Assembly (NCBI GenBank): GCA_023428545.1
Contig: JAEYXH010000010.1
Coordinates: 1 to 64,000 of the forward strand
Length of the DNA stretch: 64,000 nt
DNA from: Bacteroidota bacterium
GTDB taxonomy: Bacteria; Bacteroidota; Bacteroidia; Bacteroidales; Prolixibacteraceae
Direction: 5' to 3'
Part shown: positions 44,617-53,006 of the stretch, piece by piece
How the letters are laid out: the number at the start of each line of letters is the position of its first letter
Position numbering within the stretch: position 1 is the stretch's first letter
Position numbers and translations under genes: made by a program
The notes under the pieces: model-generated
The model's input: only the letters and a program-made list of their open reading frames with translations
Told to the model about the DNA's origin: nothing
The model's database searches: none

Positions 44617-46005
44617 TTATTTCCCAACAATTTGTTCAATTTCAGAAGGCAATACGGGTACCCTTTTACCAAGAATCCGGCTTCCAGACGGAGTCACAAG
44701 GATATCATCCTCAATCCTTATTCCTCCAAAGGTTTTATACTCTTCCAGCTTATCGTAACAGATGAAATCGGTATGCTTTTTCTCTGCCTTCCATTGGTCA
44801 ATCAGGGCAGGAATAAAATAAATACCTGGCTCATTGGTGATTACAAATCCTGGTTCCAGGCGTCTGCCCATTCGAAGTGCAGAAGTACCAAACTGATTGG
44901 ATGGTCTTATTTCCTCATCAAATCCTACATAGATCTGACCAAGGTCTTCCATATCGTGAACATCCAAGCCCATCATATGACCAAGACCATGTGGAAAGAA
45001 AAGGGCATGTGCGCCGTTGGCAACAGCCTCCTTTACATCACCTTTCATCAAGCCGGCAGCTTTCAGACCATTTGCAATTACCTCAGCCGCTGTCATGTGC
45101 ACCGACAAATAGGTTACACCCGGACGAATCAACTTGGTTGCCGAATTGTTGGCTTCCAATACAATATTATAGATCTCAAGTTGCTTTGGGGTGAAAGTCC
45201 CTCCAACAGGGATGGTTCTTGTGAAATCACAGGCATAATGCATTCCACTTTCGGCACCGGCGTCAACAATCATTAATCGGCCCTTAGTCAGTGTTTGGCT
45301 ATGGTCATGGTTATGAAGGGTTTCTCCATTCTGCGAGAGAATGACAGGGAAAGACAGCATTCCTCCTCCGCCGACGGCAATTCCTTCAATACGACCGGCA
45401 ATAGCCTGTTCCCACGCACCCGGAACAGCCATTTTCATGGCTGTGACATGCATTTCGTATCCTGTGGCGCAAGCTTTTTCAATCTCTTCAATTTCGCAAT
45501 CATCTTTCACTGACCGCAACGCCACGACTGCCTTAATCAGTTCAACCGAAGCATATTCCTTCTGACGCTGTATGTCGATGCCTGTCAGCTCCTTTAACTG
45601 TATTTTATTCTCGCCCCTGTAAGGTGGCAGAAAATGAATAACTCTGCCTGAGCGGATCACTGTCGACAAGTATCCGTATAAATCGTCCATAGGCCTGGTC
45701 GATGAAACTCCAACTTTGGAAGCGTTTTCGGCCATTGAAACCTGTGGCCCCATCCAGATGATATCATCTATATCAACATCATTCCCGAAAATGATTTCCT
45801 CACCTGATTCAATATCCAGAACTCCGGCCAGTCCTGGCATGTCTAATCCAAAGAAATAGAGAAATGAACTATCCTGCCTGAAATGGAAGGTATTGGATGG
45901 ATAATTCATGGGTGAATCGACATTTCCCAAAAGAAGTACCACACCCTTGGAAAGTGATTGGATAAGCTTCTGCCTACGCCGGATATAAATATTTTTTTCG
46001 AACAT
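44617..46005 (-). CDS. Aminopeptidase P family (Xaa-Pro) metallopeptidase
   Basis: A 462-residue M24B peptidase with an N-terminal AMP_N domain (about 1-130; IYIRRRQKLIQSL, SNTFHFRQDSSFLYF) and a pita-bread catalytic domain. Metal ligands are visible in VDAGAESGMHYACDFTRTIP (two Asp), HGLGHMMGLDVHD (His), NEPGIYF (Glu) and GGIRIEDDI (Glu). It removes N-terminal residues preceding proline. Size and order match E. coli PepP. It converges on the phosphatase-like gene with a one-base gap. Confidence 0.94.
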   Translation of the reverse strand: MFEKNIYIRRRQKLIQSLSKGVVLLLGNVDSPMNYPSNTFHFRQDSSFLYFFGLDMPGLAGVLDIESGEEIIFGNDVDIDDIIWMGPQVSMAENASKVGVSSTRPMDDLYGYLSTVIRSGRVIHFLPPYRGENKIQLKELTGIDIQRQKEYASVELIKAVVALRSVKDDCEIEEIEKACATGYEMHVTAMKMAVPGAWEQAIAGRIEGIAVGGGGMLSFPVILSQNGETLHNHDHSQTLTKGRLMIVDAGAESGMHYACDFTRTIPVGGTFTPKQLEIYNIVLEANNSATKLIRPGVTYLSVHMTAAEVIANGLKAAGLMKGDVKEAVANGAHALFFPHGLGHMMGLDVHDMEDLGQIYVGFDEEIRPSNQFGTSALRMGRRLEPGFVITNEPGIYFIPALIDQWKAEKKHTDFICYDKLEEYKTFGGIRIEDDILVTPSGSRILGKRVPVLPSEIEQIVGK

Positions 46006-46278
46006 ACGGACTGTTTTTTTCTATTGGACCCGAAATTATAGTTTTTATTTTTCTAAACCAAGATCCAGCTTCACTTAGCTTCTGACTGTTTGGAAAAAAT
46101 GAAAATCAGGACACTTTTCTTCAATAAATAAGGTGTTTCGCAACAATCTTCGATTGTTTATCCCAGCTTTGTTATGCATGCCAGCTATTTGATTTTTTTA
46201 ATACCATACAAAAAAGCATTCGTTAAATAAACCCTGGTGCGGATATAAACGTAAAATTGGGAACAAAATCTACCCGAC

Positions 46279-47007
46279 ATGAAAAATTCTTTACTCGCCT
46301 ACCTGAATAAGCGAATGCATAGCGAGGCTGTTAGCGACCAAAATGAGCGTCCTCCCGGTCCGGTAATTACCATTTCACGTGAAGTAGGATGCTCGGGACT
46401 GGCAATAGCCGAATTTCTTGCATTCAAGCTTAAGGATAAGTACCCCGGACACGATTGGAAAGTTTTGTCAAAGGAGATTTTCCATCAAAGTGCCTTTGAA
46501 CTCCACCTTGATCCGGAACGAGTCTCCAGGGTTTACAAACAGATTGACCGGACTGCATTTGACGAGGTATTGAACGCTTTTCATGAAAAGAAATACAAGA
46601 GCGACAAAAAAGTGCGGAAAACAGTGGTCGATGTAATCCGGAGCTTTGCCGAGGACGGATTTTGCATTATTGTTGGACGAGCAAGTAACGTAATTGCTGC
46701 TGACATTAAAAATGCGCTGCATATACGCATAGTGGCTCCTTTGGAATACCGAACCCAGAGTATCATGGAGAGAAACAATTATTCGAAAGATACCGCACTG
46801 AAATTTATTGAGCAGGTTGAAAAAGAACGATTTGCCTATAGGCATTCAGCCATGGACAAGGGGATGAATGCTCCGGAATTTTTCGACATCACGTTTAACC
46901 GGGCCGCATTCCGTGAGGACGTAATGCTTGACATTATGATGGTTGCTGTTGAGGAAAAAGGCATCTTAAACGATTACATTCCTGGAAAAAATCAACCTAA
47001 AAGGTAA
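46279..47007 (+). CDS. Cytidylate kinase-like family protein
   Basis: A 242-residue P-loop kinase-like protein. ITISREVGCSGLAIAEFLA replaces the classic Walker A, as in the cytidylate-kinase-like (Cytidylate_kin2) family. Other blocks are VIRSFAEDGFCIIVGRASNVIAADIKNALHIRIVAPLEYR cut here into its strand and Arg-rich lid (ERFAYRHSAMDKG). The real substrate of this family is unproven. The preceding 273-base gap has only a weak TAAAATTG element (near 46252). A GC-rich hairpin follows the stop. Confidence 0.85.
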   Translation: MKNSLLAYLNKRMHSEAVSDQNERPPGPVITISREVGCSGLAIAEFLAFKLKDKYPGHDWKVLSKEIFHQSAFELHLDPERVSRVYKQIDRTAFDEVLNAFHEKKYKSDKKVRKTVVDVIRSFAEDGFCIIVGRASNVIAADIKNALHIRIVAPLEYRTQSIMERNNYSKDTALKFIEQVEKERFAYRHSAMDKGMNAPEFFDITFNRAAFREDVMLDIMMVAVEEKGILNDYIPGKNQPKR

Positions 47008-47020
47008 CAAAAGCTATAAA

Positions 47021-47072
47021 AAAGACCCCCGGCTATGTGCTTGTTTCACACATTACCAGGGGTTTTCTATTT
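47021..47072 (+). terminator. Terminator after the cytidylate-kinase-like gene
   Basis: Outer arms ACCCC and GGGGT with additional GG/CC pairs, and an inner ATGTG/CACAT stem, followed by TTTTCTATTT. It sits between convergent genes. Confidence 0.7.
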
Positions 47073-47117
47073 GGCAGGACAAGTAAGGTGCCTGCCAGAT
47101 TTTGTCAAATCAATTTA

Positions 47118-47483
47118 TCAATGATGACCGTTGCCGCCCTGGTTTGAAACAGGCTTTTCCCCAGCACTTTTAAGCATAACGGAATAATCTGCCTCAGAGA
47201 TTTTCTCGGCTTTATAACCCTTTTTCTCAACCGCCTTTTGAAGTTTCCCGTCATCCGTTTTCTTTTCGGCATAAACAACTTTCACTGTGTTGGACACGTG
47301 GTCGATTTTCAAGTCCTTTACGCCCTTCTCGAAGCGCAATTGCTCAAAAAGAGTATTCGCGCAGTCCTGGCAATGCATATTACTTTTAAAACATACTACT
47401 TTATCGCCTGTTTTTTGGGCGAACGATGGCATGGCTGTCAGCATGGCAAGACAACCTGCAAGAATGATCACAAAATTTTTCAT
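47118..47483 (-). CDS. Periplasmic heavy-metal-associated (HMA) domain protein
   Basis: A 121-residue protein with a signal peptide ending PSFAQ (about residue 23) and one HMA domain. The metal site is MHCQDC (Cys38 and Cys41), with a further Cys31 just before; the domain continues LRFEKGVKDLKIDHVSNTVKVVY. The C-terminus ends GGNGHH, possible extra metal ligands. HMA domains bind Cu(I) or similar soft metals. It is the last gene of an operon with a TonB receptor (15-base gap) and a Cys-rich protein, so it probably takes or carries the metal in the periplasm. Confidence 0.9.
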   Translation of the reverse strand: MKNFVIILAGCLAMLTAMPSFAQKTGDKVVCFKSNMHCQDCANTLFEQLRFEKGVKDLKIDHVSNTVKVVYAEKKTDDGKLQKAVEKKGYKAEKISEADYSVMLKSAGEKPVSNQGGNGHH

Positions 47484-47498
47484 ATCAAAACTGTTTAA

Positions 47499-49721
47499 TT
47501 AATTATAATTCATTGTAAATCTCAAACCCATGTATATGCGGCGTCCCGAAACGGGGCCCCATATACGGGTAGCATCAAATCCCGGATCATACGGATTTTC
47601 ATATCCGATGACAGCATGGTGCTGGATATAATCCGTCAGGTTTTCAGCACCGGCATAAATGCTCCAATGCCGAAAATACCGGGTTATCTGGGCATTCATG
47701 ATAGTATAGGCAGGAAACTCGTCATTCATGCCTGCCATATTCAGGCTGGGATCAGGAAGTAGTGGAAGTCTTCCTCCCCCATTGAACTGCAAAGTATAAT
47801 CAAACATCCATTTTTTCAGGTTGGTTGTATAATTCATGGTTACGAGACCCTTATACCTGCTTGTCAAGGGCTTTTCCACCAATTCACCACCGATGGTCTG
47901 CTTTACGTCATTCTGTCGCCAGGCTACGAGAAGATCCAGGTTTTTAATTACCGGATAGCGGATGTCGACCTGCCATGAATTTGCGTATGACTTTCCATCC
48001 AAAGGTGAGATTACCAATTGTTGGTTACTGGATTCACGGTCAACAATCAATTGCTTTTGAAAATCGGTACGATAAAACTCAGCGGAGATTGTCAGGTCAC
48101 GATCTGCCACAGAATAATTCTGAATGAAATTGAAACCATAATTCCAGGCTTCTTCCTGAATGGTTTCATCGAAAACCAACTCCCTGAAATTGGAAAGTAA
48201 AAAGCTGTTTTCAGCAAGCACATTTGCTGTCCTGTAACCTTTACCACCACTCAAACGGAATGTCCACCGGGGATCAGGCTGGTACCTGAAATGCATTCTG
48301 GGAGTCAACATGGTGCCATACATATTGTGAAAATCCGCACGCACTCCTGCCATTAGTGTCAGGTTATCGGAAGGTTTTAAAGTATATTCCGAAAAGATGC
48401 CCGAAACTGACTCCTTTCGGTCCATAGCTCTCAGGTTCAGCCTTTCATCAAAGTTGTTAAGGAAAAAACTTGCTCCCGAATTCAATGTATGAAAGCCTCG
48501 GCTGTCCAAATCTTGTGTCCATATCAAATTGGCATAAAATCGGGTCTCATCTCCAACGTAATCATTCATTCCGTAAAACGAATCCATTGATTGTGCAACT
48601 GCATTGGTTAGTAATGCAATGGCTGAGTTTTGGGAAGGAAAAACATAACCGGCTTTAAAAACGGCTTCCAATAACTGATTTTCTATACCAATTCCATACG
48701 GCGAGGATTGCGAACGCAACATCTCCTTCCTGAAATCAACCTGACCGCCTTGTCGCTCATCGTTCAGGAAACGGAGACCACCATGCAGCATCAGGCCTTT
48801 ATAATTATTGTACTTCCACGAATTATACAAATGGATCTGTGTATTCAGCGGATGATCCAGAAAATTGTCATGATTGTGGTCAATCCGGTTTGAAAGGTTT
48901 TCGGCATGAAAAAACACACCAGTCGTTAGCATATCTTTATATAACCGGATATTTGAATTGGCATTGAACTCAGTTTTGCCATCGGCACTGGCGAAAGCAT
49001 TAAGATGTAACTTTTCCTGGCTGTCAGGCTTTTTGAACTCAACGTTAATTTGTCCTGCAATAGCCTCATAACCATTCAAAACCGACGATGCCCCTTTTGA
49101 GACCAATATCGATTCCATCCAGGGACCTGGAATAAATGTAAGTCCGAAATTGGTTGCCAGCCCCCTGAAATTGGCAATGTTTTCAGTCTGCAACTGCGAA
49201 TATATACCATCGAGCCCAAGCAATCGAATCTGCTTGGCACCACTCACGGCATCGCTGTAACTCACATCGACCGAAGGATTTGTTTCAAAACTTTCGGCAA
49301 GGTTGCAACAGGCCGCCTTATGAAGCTCTGCTCCGCCTATCCTTTCGGTTTGGATAGGGCTGATTGTTGAGAGATAGGTCCCTCTGTCCTTTTGGACAAC
49401 TGTGACCTCCCCAATCTCGAGATTAGGTTTCAGAGTGATTTCAAGGGGGGTCTCATCATGAATATGAACAATTTGTGGTTCATATCCGATAAAACTGAAC
49501 TTCAGCATATGTTGGTTTCCCTTTTGTGATATGCTGAATGAACCGTCAGAATCTGTCGTTGTACCCTGTCGGGTATTTTCCCAAATAATATTAACGCCTG
49601 GAAGTGGCTGTAACTGTCCATCTTCGTCTGCATATACTTTACCGGTAACAACCCGGGACGCTTGTGCAGATACCGAAATGGAAAATAAAACGAGTATGGG
49701 TATGATCAATATTTTTTTCAT
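47499..49721 (-). CDS. TonB-dependent receptor, probable metal-related
   Basis: A 740-residue outer-membrane receptor: signal peptide ending SAQ (residue 20), carboxypeptidase-regulatory-like domain (about 24-100), plug (about 120-230) and beta-barrel. The plug contains HKAACCNLAESFETNPSVDV with adjacent Cys138-Cys139, uncommon in a TonB plug. The C-terminus ends RFTMNYN. It lies between genes for a Cys/His-rich protein and an HMA protein, so copper or another soft metal is the likely cargo or regulator; this is inference from context and cysteine content. Spacing to the HMA gene is 15 bases. Confidence 0.92.
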   Translation of the reverse strand: MKKILIIPILVLFSISVSAQASRVVTGKVYADEDGQLQPLPGVNIIWENTRQGTTTDSDGSFSISQKGNQHMLKFSFIGYEPQIVHIHDETPLEITLKPNLEIGEVTVVQKDRGTYLSTISPIQTERIGGAELHKAACCNLAESFETNPSVDVSYSDAVSGAKQIRLLGLDGIYSQLQTENIANFRGLATNFGLTFIPGPWMESILVSKGASSVLNGYEAIAGQINVEFKKPDSQEKLHLNAFASADGKTEFNANSNIRLYKDMLTTGVFFHAENLSNRIDHNHDNFLDHPLNTQIHLYNSWKYNNYKGLMLHGGLRFLNDERQGGQVDFRKEMLRSQSSPYGIGIENQLLEAVFKAGYVFPSQNSAIALLTNAVAQSMDSFYGMNDYVGDETRFYANLIWTQDLDSRGFHTLNSGASFFLNNFDERLNLRAMDRKESVSGIFSEYTLKPSDNLTLMAGVRADFHNMYGTMLTPRMHFRYQPDPRWTFRLSGGKGYRTANVLAENSFLLSNFRELVFDETIQEEAWNYGFNFIQNYSVADRDLTISAEFYRTDFQKQLIVDRESSNQQLVISPLDGKSYANSWQVDIRYPVIKNLDLLVAWRQNDVKQTIGGELVEKPLTSRYKGLVTMNYTTNLKKWMFDYTLQFNGGGRLPLLPDPSLNMAGMNDEFPAYTIMNAQITRYFRHWSIYAGAENLTDYIQHHAVIGYENPYDPGFDATRIWGPVSGRRIYMGLRFTMNYN

Positions 49722-49771
49722 AGCACATAATAATTTAATGATGGATGAATTAATTCATTCTCAGTAAAATA

Positions 49772-50275
49772 TCAGGCTATGTCAGGAATTTTGGTCTTAC
49801 AGATAAAATGGATATAGTTTTCCGACCGCAAAATCAGCGGTGGAGGATTTTTCAACCAATCGACTTTATTTACCGATAACTGGTCTTCTATGTTTTCATT
49901 ACCATATAGGTCAATCACTGTATCCGCAAATACAGGCAACAAATTGAGGGTACTGGTCTTTTGATCGGTAAATTGTTCAGTATTTTGATAAAATCGTGCA
50001 TCCGGGTTGTCGCATCCACAATCGTCCGAATGATTATCGCTTTCACATGGCTGACCTGTTTCACCATGGCAACAAGCCATCAGATCATCAGCATGCTCCC
50101 CAAAAAGATGTTGATGCTCTTCCTCCAAAGATGCGCAAGTTTCGGGTGCTATATAGATTGTAGTCTTATTTGAGCCGGTACAGTTACAATGCGACTGGAT
50201 AACCAACACGCCTGATACCGATATAATAAACGGTAACAGTACCAATATGCTGATTATGGACTTCCAGGTCTTCAT
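49772..50275 (-). CDS. Cys-rich secreted protein, HYC_CC_PP-like
   Basis: A 167-residue protein with an N-terminal hydrophobic segment (about 7-26) followed by SHCNC (Cys30, Cys32), Cys47, a His-rich EEEHQHLFGEH stretch, ACCHGE (Cys68-Cys69), Cys77 and CGC (Cys86, Cys88), then a low-cysteine tail with NPPPLILRSE. The H-C-C, Cys-Cys and Pro-Pro landmarks fit the HYC_CC_PP family, whose function is unknown. The density of Cys and His argues for metal binding. It heads the operon with the TonB receptor (50-base gap) and HMA protein; a TATTTTTG element lies at 50384-50391. Confidence 0.75.
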   Translation of the reverse strand: MKTWKSIISILVLLPFIISVSGVLVIQSHCNCTGSNKTTIYIAPETCASLEEEHQHLFGEHADDLMACCHGETGQPCESDNHSDDCGCDNPDARFYQNTEQFTDQKTSTLNLLPVFADTVIDLYGNENIEDQLSVNKVDWLKNPPPLILRSENYIHFICKTKIPDIA

Positions 50276-50383
50276 CTTTACTTATCTCTGTTTTCTGACT
50301 TTTTCAGTAATGTTCAATAATTTTCGGTATTGCCCTCTTCCCATATTGGTCCAACGGGATAGCGAACAGAACATTTCCAATTA

Positions 50384-50391
50384 CAAAAATA
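50384..50391 (-). promoter_or_regulatory. -7 element TATTTTTG for the metal operon
   Basis: Exact TAnnTTTG match on the minus strand, leaving a leader of about 100 bases before the ATG at 50275. Confidence 0.5.
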
Positions 50392-50492
50392 GGCAATCCA
50401 GCTAAAATACCTGTTAACGGAAAGTTAAAGACTTTGAAGTATTTTATTAAACACTGCCGGTTTGATGTGCTTAATACTATCTTAATGCAAAA

Positions 50493-50526
50493 AAAAGGCC
50501 GCTGGAAGTTATTCCGGCGGCCTTTT
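50493..50526 (-). terminator. Terminator of the TPR gene at 50546
   Basis: A 15-base-pair stem (50493-50507 with 50512-50526, one G-T pair) with loop GTTA, ending in eight T's on the minus strand. Confidence 0.9.
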
Positions 50527-50545
50527 GATATCTTTTTACCAAATA

Positions 50546-51397
50546 TTATAATACTTGTTTACAAGCATCGATCAGTTTCTGCGCGTTTGCATTTTTGGGA
50601 TCGAGTTTAATCGCCTTTTCAAGGACTTCCATAGCCTTTTTGAATTCTACCTTGGCCTTGTCAAGCTCGGTAGTATAAGCTGCATCGGCTGTTGTAAAGG
50701 CACCATCGGTAACCTTTTGGTTGGCAGCGTTGATAATCGCCGCACCACCAGTATACAAATCGTTACCTTTTAGCACATATGCATTTGCCAAAGCACCGGC
50801 AATCTTTTGATCAGTTGGAAATTTGGTATTTGCCTCCACAAGCGTTGCTTCGTAAAGTTCGTCATTACCCATTCTTTTCAGCGCAGCGGCTTTATTGAAA
50901 TAGGCATCTTCGGGCCTGAAATTGGAAGCAATCGCTTTGTCAAAATATTTGACAGTTTTTTCGAAATTCTCAAGTCGGAACGCAAGAACAGCTGAATTGA
51001 AACTCAGGGCACCTGTATCTTCCTCTGAAGTTTCAATTGCTTTCTCAAAGCATTCCAAAGCTTTGGCGGCATCTTTCATTTTATTGTAAACTGTTCCTTT
51101 GTATTCCCATGCTTTGGGAACATTGGCACCAGCTTCGATAGCCTTGTCAAAATAAGTCAATGCCGCTTCGTTCTTGTCAGCCTGCATTGCAGCAAAACCA
51201 ATGTTAAAGTTTATGGAGGCATCGACCTGAACATCACCCAGGTTTTTCATCGCATTGTCGTATAGCTCGAATGCTTCGGCATACTGGCGATTTTTCATCG
51301 CTTCATTGGCCTTGTTGATCATTTCAGCGGCATCCTGGGCCAATGCCGCAAACGAAAGAAATGCGGCAAAAATTAAAAGAACAATCCTTTTCATCAT
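50546..51397 (-). CDS. Secreted tetratricopeptide repeat protein
   Basis: A 283-residue protein: signal peptide ending AALAQ (residue 21), then about six TPR units. Good examples are YAEAFELYDNAMKNLGDV, NEAALTYFDKAIEAGANVPK, AAKALECFEKAIETSEED and AMEVLEKAIKLDPKNANAQK. The protein is probably a periplasmic scaffold; partners are unknown. A TATTTTTG element is at 51450-51457 (minus strand). The gene stands alone between its promoter and a strong terminator. Met2 is an equally good start. Confidence 0.88.
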   Translation of the reverse strand: MMKRIVLLIFAAFLSFAALAQDAAEMINKANEAMKNRQYAEAFELYDNAMKNLGDVQVDASINFNIGFAAMQADKNEAALTYFDKAIEAGANVPKAWEYKGTVYNKMKDAAKALECFEKAIETSEEDTGALSFNSAVLAFRLENFEKTVKYFDKAIASNFRPEDAYFNKAAALKRMGNDELYEATLVEANTKFPTDQKIAGALANAYVLKGNDLYTGGAAIINAANQKVTDGAFTTADAAYTTELDKAKVEFKKAMEVLEKAIKLDPKNANAQKLIDACKQVL

Positions 51398-51449
51398 TTA
51401 GATTTTTTAATTCTTATTTGTTTCAATGTATCTTTTTAAACAAGAGTCT

Positions 51450-51457
51450 CAAAAATA
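51450..51457 (-). promoter_or_regulatory. -7 element TATTTTTG for the TPR gene
   Basis: Exact TAnnTTTG match on the minus strand, 52 bases before the ATG at 51397. Confidence 0.5.
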
Positions 51458-51564
51458 GCAATATTGATTTTAAATATGCAACACAAATTTTCACTACTGC
51501 CAAATTTGTTGATTTGAGCCTTCATGGTTATGGATATTATTCATAAATTATGCCAAAATGCTAA

Positions 51565-52956
51565 TTATGGATCACGCATTGACCGGTTTGTGTAGTTGAT
51601 AATATTGTTTATCAGCTCAATACCCGTTTGTGCACTCCCATTACCTGGATCCAGTGCCAATGCTTTCAGGTAACAGTTCAGGGCATCACCCCATAGTTGT
51701 GATTTATTGAACAACAAACCTTTACAAACCCAATGTACTGACAAAGTTTCCGGAATGTCCTCTATCTTTCGTTGTGCTTCCTCCAATCCACCCCTACCGA
51801 TTTCACCCAAAATCGTTTTATATAAAATTTCCGACTCATAAAGTCCATTTTTGCTTCGAAGGAGAATGGCCGCCAGCTGGGCTGCTGCGGTTTCAGCCAA
51901 CAGGGCTGCATCACGCATCGATTCTTCGGCACTCATTGGCATGGTTGGCAACGAAAATACACCGTCAAAAAAAGAAGATGCTTCGGATTCGAAGGCGCCG
52001 GTAATCGCCGACACCGGTAAATTCTTAATTCGGGCCCTTTCAAGCAAAACAAAAGGAGCCTTGCGTAAGAAACCCTGGCTATCGGTTTTCCCTTCCCCGG
52101 TGATAACCCAATCTGCCCAATCCAAATGATCATCCATTCCCAGAAGATCCATGATGAATTCGGCACCCCGTTCCAACCGTGCACCAAGCAAGGCAACCAG
52201 CCCAACGGCTACGCCACCTGCAGCCCCCATCCCGGCCCGGTCCCTCAGCGACTTTCCGGTTTCCCTTTCCAGAATTGACACCCAGTTTTCAAGTCCTTGC
52301 TCCAAATTGGAAGCATTTTGTACAGTGACTCCTTTCTGTGGCCCAAAAACTGCCACCGAGCCCTGGTCACCCAACAAACTATTATTGACATCGCAGAGAA
52401 CCACAATTGACACTACAGGTAATACTTCAACTGGATATTTTAATGAAGTAATGGCTGACAAATTTGAAGGCAAGGGCTCCAATTCCTTACCTGAACCATC
52501 AAAAAAACGGAACCCCAAAGCTGACAGAATGCCTATTCCACCATCGATGGTGGCACTTCCCCCAACCCCCAGGTATATTTGGCGGAACTTCATTTCGAGT
52601 GCCCGCTTTATGAACTCACCCGTACCGAATGTATTGGCCCTTTGAGGATCATATTCAGCCGGATCCAATAGCCGTAACCCCGAAGCCGCAGCCATTTCAA
52701 TAATGGCAACTTTACGGGTTATGCCCATTTCGGCGGTAATTGGTCTCCCAAGTGGATCATGTACGGCAACGGTTATCGTCCTTGCACCCAGGGCACGGTT
52801 CAATACAGGACCGGTATCATCTCCCCCATCTGCAATTGGAACCTTTCTAACATGAAAAACCGGGGAGATTTTCCTGAAACCGCGTTCGACACTATCTGCA
52901 AAGTCAAAAGTATTCAGACTCCCTTTCATTGAGTTGGGAGCTACAAGTATATTCAT
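51565..52956 (-). CDS. Glycerate kinase with C-terminal TPR-like extension
   Basis: A 463-residue protein. Residues about 1-378 are a GlxK/GarK-type glycerate 2-kinase: LVAPNSMKGSLNTFDFADSV, VPIADGGDDTG, GVGGSATIDGGIGILSALG, GMGAAGGVAVGL and VITGEGKTDSQ. The usual enzyme ends there. The remaining 85 residues are helical with a TPR-like unit (WGDALNCYLKALALDPGNGS) followed by ELINNIINYTNRSMRDP, a tail often seen ending TPR proteins of this phylum. The fusion is in frame without a visible shift. It phosphorylates glycerate for entry to glycolysis; the role of the tail is unknown. Confidence 0.9.
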   Translation of the reverse strand: MNILVAPNSMKGSLNTFDFADSVERGFRKISPVFHVRKVPIADGGDDTGPVLNRALGARTITVAVHDPLGRPITAEMGITRKVAIIEMAAASGLRLLDPAEYDPQRANTFGTGEFIKRALEMKFRQIYLGVGGSATIDGGIGILSALGFRFFDGSGKELEPLPSNLSAITSLKYPVEVLPVVSIVVLCDVNNSLLGDQGSVAVFGPQKGVTVQNASNLEQGLENWVSILERETGKSLRDRAGMGAAGGVAVGLVALLGARLERGAEFIMDLLGMDDHLDWADWVITGEGKTDSQGFLRKAPFVLLERARIKNLPVSAITGAFESEASSFFDGVFSLPTMPMSAEESMRDAALLAETAAAQLAAILLRSKNGLYESEILYKTILGEIGRGGLEEAQRKIEDIPETLSVHWVCKGLLFNKSQLWGDALNCYLKALALDPGNGSAQTGIELINNIINYTNRSMRDP

Positions 52957-53006
52957 TCCATCTGAATTTTGGATTTCATAACCCTATTGGCAATGTTCAG
53001 TAACAT

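Noticed and set aside
44551..45276. Plus-strand frame of 241 codons opposite aminopeptidase P
   Set aside because: The minus-strand gene has all catalytic motifs; the plus frame shows none and overlaps the end of the phosphatase-like gene.
46142..46158. Small perfect inverted repeat AACAATC/GATTGTT
   Set aside because: Only 7 pairs with a 3-base loop, no T tract and no clear link to either flanking gene.
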